Shown here piece by piece: positions 25,746 through 33,215 of a stretch of 41,774 bases of DNA. Source of the DNA: an uncultured Prevotellaceae bacterium (GTDB taxonomy: Bacteria > Bacteroidota > Bacteroidia > Bacteroidales > Bacteroidaceae); contig CACZVX010000034.1 of assembly GCA_902784755.1 (NCBI GenBank), forward strand, positions 1-41,774, given 5' to 3'. Every line of letters starts with the position of its first letter. The first letter of the stretch is position 1. The notes under the pieces are model-generated. The model worked only from the letters and a program-made list of their open reading frames with translations, had not been told where the DNA came from and made no database searches. The position numbers were made by a program, and so were the translations under genes.

Positions 25746-28386
25746 TCAGACATTCGACGACGGTCAGACTTTAGATAACGACCGAATTATTAAAATCAAC
25801 ATTGAGGAGGAAATGCGAAGTTCATACATCGATTATTCGATGTCGGTAATTGTAGCACGTGCCCTTCCTGATGTTCGCGATGGTTTTAAGCCAGTACACC
25901 GTCGTATCCTCTACGGAATGAAAGGAATTAATAACGTGAGCACACAGCCCTATAAGAAATGTGCTCGCGTAGTAGGTGAAGTACTTGGAAAATATCACCC
26001 TCATGGCGACAGTTCTGTCTATGGTGCCCTTGTCCGTATGGGACAGGATTGGAATATGCGCTATACGCTGGTGGACGGTCAAGGTAACTTTGGATCTGTT
26101 GACGGCGATTCTCCTGCCGCTATGCGATATACAGAGTGCCGCCTTTCCAAGATGGGTGAGCATATCATGGATGACCTGGAGAAGGATACCGTGGATATGG
26201 CCAACAACTTTGACGACACCCTGCAAGAACCTACCGTGATGCCTACTAAGATTCCAAATCTGCTTGTGAATGGAGGTAACGGTATTGCTGTGGGTATGGC
26301 AACGAATATGCCCACTCATAATCTTGGCGAGGTAATCGATGGTTGCTGTGCATATATTGACAACCCTGACATAGATACTGAAGGTCTGATGCAGTATATC
26401 CCTGCCCCGGATTTCCCAACAGGTGGTTTTATCTATGGTTTGCAAGGCGTTAAGGACGCTTATGAGACTGGCCGTGGCAGGATTGTGATGAGAGCCAAGG
26501 CCGAGATAGAGAGCGGCGAAAACCACGACAAAATCGTCATCACGGAGATTCCCTATGGCGTAAACAAGCAGCAGCTCATTGAATATATTGCTGATCTGGT
26601 GAAGGACGGCAAATTGGAAGGTATTTCCAATGCCAACGACGAAACAGGTCGTCAGGGTATGCGTATCGTCATTGACGTGAAGAAAGATGCCAATGCTAAC
26701 GTCATCCTTAACAAACTCTTCAAGATGACTGCTTTGCAGAGCTCCTTCTCTGTGAACAATATCGCATTGGTACCTGGCAAGAATGACAAGACACGCCTTT
26801 CGCCAAAGTTGCTCTCATTGAAGGAATGTATCGGCTATTTCATAGCTCACCGTCATGATGTGACTATCCGTCGTACGCAGTTTGATTTGCGTAAAGCCAA
26901 GGAGCGTGCCCATATCCTGGAAGGACTTATCATTGCCTGTGACAATATTGATGAGGTCGTACATATCATTCGTGGTTCAAAGACGCCTGTTGAAGCCCAG
27001 CGCAATTTGGAGAAGCGTTTTGAACTCGATGAACTGCAATCCAAGGCAATTGTTGATATGCGTCTTAGCCAACTTACAGGTTTGCGCATGGATGAGTTGC
27101 ACAAGGAATATGAGGACTTGATGAAGCAGATAGATTACCTGCAGACGATTCTCGATGATCCTGAGGTTTGCAAGAAGGTGATGAAAGATGACCTTCAGGA
27201 AGTGAAGGCAAAGTATGGAGATGCACGTCGCACGCAGATTGTTCCTGCTGAGCATGAGTTCAATGCCGAGGATTTCTATCCCAATGATCCTGTTGTCATC
27301 ACTATCAGTCATTTGGGATATATTAAGCGCACACCGCTTTCTGAATTCCGTGAGCAGGCTCGTGGCGGTGTAGGTTCTAAGGGAGCCCGTTCGCGTGATG
27401 CAGACTTTACGGAGTATATTTATCCAGCTACGATGCATCAGACAATGATGTTCTTCACGAAGAAAGGACGTTGCTATTGGCTGAAGTGCTATGAGATTCC
27501 TGAAGGTGACAAGACTTCAAAGGGACGCGCCATTCAGAACATGCTCAATATCGAATCGGATGATGCTGTTAATGCTTGTATGCGTCTGCGCAACAAGGGA
27601 CTTGAAGACACGGAGTTTATCAATAGTCACTTCGTGGTATTCGCTACTAAGAATGGTACGGTGAAGAAGACATCCCTCGAAGCTTACTCACGTCCTCGCG
27701 CCAACGGTGTGATTGCCATTAATATTATGGAAGGCGACGAAGTCGTTGATGTACGTTTGACGAATGGCAAGAATGAGCTCATTATGGCCGACCGCAATGG
27801 ACGTGCCGTTCGTTTCCATGAGAATACTGTTCGTACGATGGGTCGTGTGGCAACAGGTGTACGTGGTATGCGTCTCTCTGGTGCAGATGATGCCGTTGTG
27901 GGTATGGTCGTTGTCAATGATCCACAGAAGGAAACTGTTATGGTGGTATCAGAGGAAGGCTACGGCAAGCGTTCACAGGTGGAGGATTACCGTGTTACCA
28001 ACCGTGGTGGTAAAGGTGTGAAGACACTTAATATCACAGAAAAGACCGGTCGTTTGGTGGCCATCAAGAATGTTACCGACGACAATGACCTGATGATCAT
28101 AAACAAGAGTGGAATTGTCATCCGGATGTCGGTGGCTGAATGCCGCGTAATGGGTCGTGCCACCCAAGGTGTGCGTCTGATAAACTTGGCGAAGAAGAAT
28201 GATGTCATTGCCAGCGTTTGCAAGGTGATGAGTTCTGAACTCGAAGCCATCGTGGAGCAGAAGAGTCGTGAGGAATGGAATCAGAACAATGACAACTTCC
28301 GCAAGGAACTCACATCCAATGAAAACGATAATGAAGATAGTATTGTCGATTTCGTAGATGATGAAAATGAAACTAATGAAGAATAA
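25735..28386 (+). CDS. gyrA: DNA gyrase subunit A
   Basis: GyrA is the DNA-cleaving subunit of gyrase, which introduces negative supercoils. The 883-aa product has a winged-helix/tower domain with catalytic Tyr132 (AAMRYTECRL), the quinolone-determining segment HPHGDSSVYGALVRMGQ (88-104), a coiled-coil region (about 390-500) and a C-terminal beta-pinwheel of repeated blades. The GyrA-box variant TNRGGKG (near residue 760) separates it from ParC. The last 40 residues are very acidic. The residue equivalent to E. coli Ser83 is Ser93; the Asp87 equivalent is Gly97. Confidence 0.96.
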   Translation: MDDNQTFDDGQTLDNDRIIKINIEEEMRSSYIDYSMSVIVARALPDVRDGFKPVHRRILYGMKGINNVSTQPYKKCARVVGEVLGKYHPHGDSSVYGALVRMGQDWNMRYTLVDGQGNFGSVDGDSPAAMRYTECRLSKMGEHIMDDLEKDTVDMANNFDDTLQEPTVMPTKIPNLLVNGGNGIAVGMATNMPTHNLGEVIDGCCAYIDNPDIDTEGLMQYIPAPDFPTGGFIYGLQGVKDAYETGRGRIVMRAKAEIESGENHDKIVITEIPYGVNKQQLIEYIADLVKDGKLEGISNANDETGRQGMRIVIDVKKDANANVILNKLFKMTALQSSFSVNNIALVPGKNDKTRLSPKLLSLKECIGYFIAHRHDVTIRRTQFDLRKAKERAHILEGLIIACDNIDEVVHIIRGSKTPVEAQRNLEKRFELDELQSKAIVDMRLSQLTGLRMDELHKEYEDLMKQIDYLQTILDDPEVCKKVMKDDLQEVKAKYGDARRTQIVPAEHEFNAEDFYPNDPVVITISHLGYIKRTPLSEFREQARGGVGSKGARSRDADFTEYIYPATMHQTMMFFTKKGRCYWLKCYEIPEGDKTSKGRAIQNMLNIESDDAVNACMRLRNKGLEDTEFINSHFVVFATKNGTVKKTSLEAYSRPRANGVIAINIMEGDEVVDVRLTNGKNELIMADRNGRAVRFHENTVRTMGRVATGVRGMRLSGADDAVVGMVVVNDPQKETVMVVSEEGYGKRSQVEDYRVTNRGGKGVKTLNITEKTGRLVAIKNVTDDNDLMIINKSGIVIRMSVAECRVMGRATQGVRLINLAKKNDVIASVCKVMSSELEAIVEQKSREEWNQNNDNFRKELTSNENDNEDSIVDFVDDENETNEE

Positions 28387-28445
28387 TTAAACCTTTTAAA
28401 GAATAAATAGTCAAAGAAACGAACCTTTTTAATAATTAAAAGATT

Positions 28446-29651
28446 ATGAAAAAAATCATGTTGATGGCTGTAGCTGCCTGTATGGTTGTCTCAGCCAATG
28501 CTCAGAATCCTGATGCAGTAAAGAAGGTAATGGGTTTGAAGGACTTCAAGGAGGCCAAAAGCCTTGTTGAAAGCAGTCTCTCAAGTATGAACGACGAGGA
28601 AAGAGCCAAGTCTTGGAACAAGGTTGTAGACCTCGCTCTTGCAAAATTTAACAAGGAGCAGGAAGTAATGCTTACCAATCAGGTTACAAAGAAAGATGAT
28701 CCCTACGATAAAGATGGAATGTACGAAGCTGCCCGTGTAGCTTTAGAGTCAGCTTTGGAATGTGAAAAGTATGACCAGCTGCCTAATGCCAAGGGTAAGA
28801 TTAAACCAAAGTTCCACAAGGCTAACCAGGATCGTCTGAATTCTGCCCGTACTGCTCTTATCAATGCAGGTCAGGACTATTACAACAATAAGGACTTCAA
28901 GGCAGCAGCAGCTGCATTTGGAGCTTATGTGAACTGCAAGGGTAATTCTCTGTATTCAGATTTCGATTTCTCAAAGGATCAGTATCTTGGACAGATTGCC
29001 TACTTCGCTTCATTGGCCGCCTACAACTCTCAGGACTATCCTTCAGCAAGTCGCTATGCTGGTGTAGCTCTTGGTGATACAGCCGTTGCCAAAGATGCTA
29101 TGGATATCAAGATTCTTTCTATGAAGGCTCAGCTGAAGACGAAGGAAGACTCTGTGAAGTATCTCAATGACATCAAGGAGCTCTACAATCAGGATCCCTC
29201 TAACGAGCGTATGTTCTCACTCCTGGCAGAATATTATCAGTCAGTCAATGACAATGCTGCCAAGAATGCACTCATTAACAATCAGGTAGCACAGCATCCC
29301 AGCAAAATGGCTTGGGCCCTGAAGGGTGAAAGCGAGATGGGAGACCAGAAGTGGGCTGATGCCATTGAAAGTTACAAGAAGTCACTTGCTATGGATCCCG
29401 AGTTCATTCAAGTGCAGTTTAACCTTGCTCTCTGTCAGAACAATCAGGCCATCACTCTTAAGGATGCCAATGGCGGCAATCTGACGCCTGAGGCCAAGGG
29501 GTTGTTGCAGGAGTCTATCGCTAATTTGAATCAGATTAAGGCTAAGGATCCTGATCATCTGACAGTTAACTGGCCTTACACCCTCTACCAGGCTTATTAC
29601 CTGATTGGTGATGAGGAAAATGCCAAGGCATTAGAGGGTCTGATTAAATAA
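28446..29651 (+). CDS. Exported TPR-repeat protein (first paralogue)
   Basis: This 401-aa protein has a signal peptide (MKKIMLMAVAACMVVSANA, cut before Gln20) and TPR-like helical repeats: one around residues 138-160 (AGQDYYNNKDFKAAAAAFGA) and a clear pair near 290-335 (WADAIESYKKSLAMDPEFI then VQFNLALCQNNQA). It is probably periplasmic and protein-binding; no enzyme motif is seen. The next gene encodes a diverged relative of the same length and design. It sits 59 bp after gyrA with no obvious promoter between, so it may be read from gyrA. Confidence 0.8.
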   Translation: MKKIMLMAVAACMVVSANAQNPDAVKKVMGLKDFKEAKSLVESSLSSMNDEERAKSWNKVVDLALAKFNKEQEVMLTNQVTKKDDPYDKDGMYEAARVALESALECEKYDQLPNAKGKIKPKFHKANQDRLNSARTALINAGQDYYNNKDFKAAAAAFGAYVNCKGNSLYSDFDFSKDQYLGQIAYFASLAAYNSQDYPSASRYAGVALGDTAVAKDAMDIKILSMKAQLKTKEDSVKYLNDIKELYNQDPSNERMFSLLAEYYQSVNDNAAKNALINNQVAQHPSKMAWALKGESEMGDQKWADAIESYKKSLAMDPEFIQVQFNLALCQNNQAITLKDANGGNLTPEAKGLLQESIANLNQIKAKDPDHLTVNWPYTLYQAYYLIGDEENAKALEGLIK

Positions 29652-29674
29652 AGATTTTTATAATTTAAATTTGA

Positions 29675-29705
29675 GGAGCCGGCTTCAATGTCGGCTCCAT
29701 TTTTG
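29675..29705 (+). terminator. Intrinsic terminator between the two TPR genes
   Basis: The stem GGAGCCG (29675-29681) pairs with CGGCTCC (29692-29698) and is followed by ATTTTTG. It overlaps the region just before the next ATG at 29711, so the second gene depends on read-through or on a promoter I cannot see. Confidence 0.75.
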
Positions 29706-29710
29706 ACTGA

Positions 29711-30904
29711 ATGAAAAAGCTACACGCATTAGCCTTACTTTTTTTGATCATCCTTACGCCTTGTTGTTACGCGCAGAAGAAAGAGATCTCACAGGCGCAA
29801 ACCATCGTAAAGAGCGGTAAGAATCTTGCTCAGGCAGAGCAACAGATGAGGAAGTTGTTGAAGGACAGTATAAACCAGAAAAACATTAAAGTATGGGTCA
29901 TACTGACTGAGGCTGTGCGTGGACAATATCTTGCAGGCAATGAGAGAATGTATCTCCGCCAACAACAAGACACAGCTGCTTTATTTAAGTTAGCCTTGAA
30001 AATGTTTGGTGACTATCAGTCGCTTGACAGTGTTGATGCGCTTCCCGATAAAAAAGGACGTGTGCATTTGAAGTATCGTAATAGTAATTCTGCCTTTCTT
30101 AATATATATCGTCCTAACCTTTATAATGGTGGAGTGTATTTTCTTCGCAAGCAGAATTACAAAGAAGCATTTTCCATGATAGATGCCTTCCTTGACTGTC
30201 AGCGCCAGCCCCTTTTTGAGAATTATCATTATGAACGTGACACGCTCAATCGAACGGCTGCTTTCTGGACAGTTCTTTGCGGTTATCAGACAGGTGATCA
30301 TGAGATGGCACTCAAATATAAGGATCTGGCTTTGCAAGATACACTTCATCTGGAAAGTTGCTTTCAATATCTGGCCGAAATCTATAAACAACAAGGTGAC
30401 AAGCCAAACTATGAATGGTCATTGGTAAAAGGCTTTGAATGTAATCCAAGTTCGTCGTATTTCTTCCCGAGACTGATTGATTATTATAACACATCGAATC
30501 AGACGGAAAGGGCTATGACAATTGTCAATGATGCCCTGCAGACTAATGATTCTTCTGAATTGTTTCTTTTTGCCAAAAGTAATCTGTTGCTTAATCAAGG
30601 AGACTACGACGAATGTATCGCTATTTGTGATACTCTGATTGCCCATAATGACACTCTGGCTGATGCTTATTATAATGCTGGTGTCGCATATGTTAATAAA
30701 GCATTCTTGTTGGAAAAAGGAAAAGTCGATGTAAAGCAGCGGAAAGAAATACGTAAGCTATATCAGAAAGCGCTGCCTTATATGGAGCGTTATCGTGCAT
30801 TGGCACCTCAGGAAAAAGACAAATGGGCCGCAGCACTCTACAATATTTATCTCAAACTCAATATGGGTAAACAGTTTGAGGAAATAGATCAGATGCTCCG
30901 TTAA
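29711..30904 (+). CDS. Exported TPR-repeat protein (second paralogue)
   Basis: This 397-aa protein has a signal peptide (MKKLHALALLFLIILTPCCYAQ). It contains TPR-like repeats, among them NYKEAFSMIDAFLDCQRQ, CFQYLAEIYKQQGDKPNYEW and ADAYYNAGVAYVNKAF. The overall order of repeats and the central LPDKKGRVHLKYRN segment correspond to LPNAKGKIKPKFHK in the preceding gene, so the two probably arose by tandem duplication and then diverged strongly. Its TAA shares the TTAA at 30901-30904 with the convergent Plug-like gene. Confidence 0.75.
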   Translation: MKKLHALALLFLIILTPCCYAQKKEISQAQTIVKSGKNLAQAEQQMRKLLKDSINQKNIKVWVILTEAVRGQYLAGNERMYLRQQQDTAALFKLALKMFGDYQSLDSVDALPDKKGRVHLKYRNSNSAFLNIYRPNLYNGGVYFLRKQNYKEAFSMIDAFLDCQRQPLFENYHYERDTLNRTAAFWTVLCGYQTGDHEMALKYKDLALQDTLHLESCFQYLAEIYKQQGDKPNYEWSLVKGFECNPSSSYFFPRLIDYYNTSNQTERAMTIVNDALQTNDSSELFLFAKSNLLLNQGDYDECIAICDTLIAHNDTLADAYYNAGVAYVNKAFLLEKGKVDVKQRKEIRKLYQKALPYMERYRALAPQEKDKWAAALYNIYLKLNMGKQFEEIDQMLR

Positions 30905-32136
30905 TTACCTTCTATATTTGCATAGCCGACTAATCGGTCGGTTCTTTCTCCCGTACCTTTATAATATATAAGGGCCTGATAGGAGTTTTCTGTCTGGTAG
31001 AAATCGCCCTCTGTCGGCATAGTCGTGATTTCGCCTTTGGGAGTCGTCATTAAATACTGGAAGTTATAATAACCTTGCTTCAGTTTTATGGCTGCTTCAT
31101 AGCATTGCGTTTCTGCGTTGTATTCCATTTTGTATTCTGGAAGAAATCTGTCATTGGTCCATTCACCATTGACGTAGACATCACCGTTAACAACATGGGG
31201 ACTCTTTAGTTGGAAGTGGACCCAGGCATAATCGCAAGTGCTTTCTATTTCGTAATTATCGCTATTCCGGATGATGAAGGCACCATTAGCATCCTCGTCA
31301 TAGATATAATGTAGCCGCGGCTCACAAATAAAGGGGAATACATGATACATTTCGCCATCCCATCTGATATAATCGATACCCATAGTAGGGTGGGTGAGGT
31401 CGAGCATCTCGAATTTATGATATTCATTACCTGCGGTGAAAATGTAATCACGGCAGTGTTGCCAGCGCAGTCCGTCGCTCATAACGAATTGTGGCTTGGC
31501 ATTCACACGGGCATTGTCCCACCTTCTGTTTTGCATCACCACGGTTTTGATTTGTTCCGTTGGGTTAGTCACTTTCAGATTTCCGTAGGATAGTTCCATT
31601 TCAATCTGTTGGTGACGGTTATTGATATCTATATCGGTATTCGTAGTACAACCGAGTGATATTCCCATTTGAGGTTCCAGAATCATGAAACATACTTTTA
31701 ACACAGGTGTTTCATCATTGTTCTCGTCCATAACGGTTAATTGGTAGTTACCGCTCATTTTGAGTTGGCAGCGGTCGTTTGGTATTGTGAGCGAGTAATG
31801 GGTGTAGAGTTGATAGGTGTTAAAAGACTCTATGTAGTCATCGATAGTATTTCCATCTGCAAAGCCTGACAGATAATCGCTTGTAAAGAGTTCTTCCGAG
31901 GGTGTCCAGTCGGCTTCACAATGTTCAATTTTATATGTATAGCGAGTGTATTCATGAGTGAAATCATCGAAGTCGATATGGATGATACCACCTAATTCCG
32001 TAATGGGCAGGTCCATCCAATTGTTGTCTGCCATCACTTTAACGGAAGCAATGCGTGGGCTCAGGATTTCATGTCGTTGTGCAACGCAATTCATCGTGAA
32101 CAGTAAAAACAACAATATAGAAAGGTATTTTTTCAT
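30901..32136 (-). CDS. DUF5103 protein, type IX secretion Plug-like
   Basis: This 411-aa protein starts at ATG 32136 with a signal peptide (MKKYLSILLFLLFTMNCVAQ). The upstream in-frame extension crosses the divergent gene's start region and is rejected. The body is predicted all-beta, with repeated Ig-like segments such as TRYTYKIEHCEADWTPS, GNYQLTVMDE and YVNGEWTNDRFLPEYKM. I recognise the DUF5103 family, whose Flavobacterium member is the periplasmic Plug that closes the SprA translocon of type IX secretion. That role here is inferred from family; no other T9SS gene is in the window. Confidence 0.75.
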   Translation of the reverse strand: MKKYLSILLFLLFTMNCVAQRHEILSPRIASVKVMADNNWMDLPITELGGIIHIDFDDFTHEYTRYTYKIEHCEADWTPSEELFTSDYLSGFADGNTIDDYIESFNTYQLYTHYSLTIPNDRCQLKMSGNYQLTVMDENNDETPVLKVCFMILEPQMGISLGCTTNTDIDINNRHQQIEMELSYGNLKVTNPTEQIKTVVMQNRRWDNARVNAKPQFVMSDGLRWQHCRDYIFTAGNEYHKFEMLDLTHPTMGIDYIRWDGEMYHVFPFICEPRLHYIYDEDANGAFIIRNSDNYEIESTCDYAWVHFQLKSPHVVNGDVYVNGEWTNDRFLPEYKMEYNAETQCYEAAIKLKQGYYNFQYLMTTPKGEITTMPTEGDFYQTENSYQALIYYKGTGERTDRLVGYANIEGN

Positions 32137-32176
32137 TATTCTTTTGAATGATAACGAATTATCAAAAAAAATATTG

Positions 32177-32184
32177 TAACTTTG
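32177..32184 (+). promoter_or_regulatory. -7 element of the DUF4375-smpB operon
   Basis: TAACTTTG ends 8 bp before the ATG at 32193. No -33 TTTG is found at the proper spacing. Transcription from it would give an almost leaderless mRNA. Confidence 0.45.
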
Positions 32185-32192
32185 TCGCCGCA

Positions 32193-32699
32193 ATGAAAGA
32201 AATAAGAATAAAGGATGCACGGTTGCAACAGGCAGCTTCTGAGGGTATGGATGCCTTCGTTGAAGTCTTTGTGAATGCAATCAATGAAGCCATAGAGGGA
32301 CAGTTGACGACTGAAACCATGTCGGAATTAAATAGCGACCAGATTACGTTGCTTGCTTATTCTATACTTCGAGATGAAGTTATGGATGGTGGTTTCGTGC
32401 AACTTATCCATAATGGCTACGGACCTTTTATTTTCAAAAATCCGTTTGCCAAGGCTATCAAACAATGGGGACTTCGCGATCTCTCTAAGCTTATCTATAA
32501 TGCTCACTCCTTGTATATTAAATACGGAGCTGAAATAGAAAAGGAATGCACAGACGAAGAGTTTATGGCACTTTTTGAGCAATATGAGGAGTTTGATGAG
32601 ATGGATGATGCCTTTGTGGAAAACGAGGAGGACTGGACTAACATGGTGGCAGTCTATATAGACGACCATATTGAGAATTTTGCTGTAATAGAACTATGA
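32193..32699 (+). CDS. DUF4375 (DMP19-family) protein
   Basis: This 168-aa protein starts at ATG 32193 ([20 protein letters not shown]); an in-frame extension to 32148 crosses the -7 element. The segment [20 protein letters not shown] followed by [20 protein letters not shown] is the DUF4375 signature. The C-terminus is strongly acidic ([17 protein letters not shown]). DMP19 itself is a Neisseria DNA-mimic protein, and the acidic tail here fits that idea loosely, but function in Bacteroidetes is unknown. It overlaps smpB by 4 bp (ATGA at 32696-32699). Confidence 0.8.
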   Translation: MKEIRIKDARLQQAASEGMDAFVEVFVNAINEAIEGQLTTETMSELNSDQITLLAYSILRDEVMDGGFVQLIHNGYGPFIFKNPFAKAIKQWGLRDLSKLIYNAHSLYIKYGAEIEKECTDEEFMALFEQYEEFDEMDDAFVENEEDWTNMVAVYIDDHIENFAVIEL

Positions 32700-33175
32700 A
32701 CAAGGCTGAATTAGAACTGAGAAAGAAGAGTCCTGTACAGATTAAGAACAAGAAGGCTTCGTTTGAATACTTCTTTGTGGATACCTATACAGCAGGCATT
32801 GTTCTTACCGGAACAGAGATTAAGAGTATTCGTCTGGGAAAAGCCTCCTTGGTAGATACTTATTGCACTATTCACAATGGTGAGATCTGGGTAAAGGGTA
32901 TGAGCATTTCACCTTATAGTTATGGCTCTTATAATAATCATGCGATGAAGCGTGATCGTAAGTTGTTACTCAACAAACGTGAAATTAGTCATTTGGCAGA
33001 AGATACTAAACAGCCTGGCTATACCATTGTGCCTACACTCTTATTTATTGATGCAAATGGACGTGCTAAGGTTGATATTGCCCTCTGCCGTGGTAAAAAG
33101 CAATATGATAAACGGCAGACTTTAAAGGAGAAAGAGGATAGGAGAGAGATGGACCGGGCCTTCAAAAGATATTAA
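32696..33175 (+). CDS. smpB: SsrA-binding protein SmpB
   Basis: SmpB is the tmRNA partner that rescues stalled ribosomes in trans-translation. The 159-aa product has the OB-fold core: [37 protein letters not shown] and [11 protein letters not shown]. The C-terminal basic tail ([19 protein letters not shown]) becomes helical in the decoding centre. Length and motifs are normal. It is translationally coupled to the DUF4375 gene upstream and followed by metH after 40 bp. No tmRNA gene was recognised in the window. Confidence 0.95.
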   Translation: MNKAELELRKKSPVQIKNKKASFEYFFVDTYTAGIVLTGTEIKSIRLGKASLVDTYCTIHNGEIWVKGMSISPYSYGSYNNHAMKRDRKLLLNKREISHLAEDTKQPGYTIVPTLLFIDANGRAKVDIALCRGKKQYDKRQTLKEKEDRREMDRAFKRY

Positions 33176-33215
33176 GGTAATAGGTTTTTAAGGATAAAAG
33201 GAAAACTCAAGGATA

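Noticed and set aside
33176-33215. Cobalamin riboswitch before metH
   Set aside because: The gap is only 40 bp and has no B12-box-like sequence; metH appears to be read from the smpB transcript.
32700-33215. tmRNA gene near smpB
   Set aside because: No tRNA-like end or tag-encoding frame is visible; the space is occupied by smpB and a 40-bp gap.
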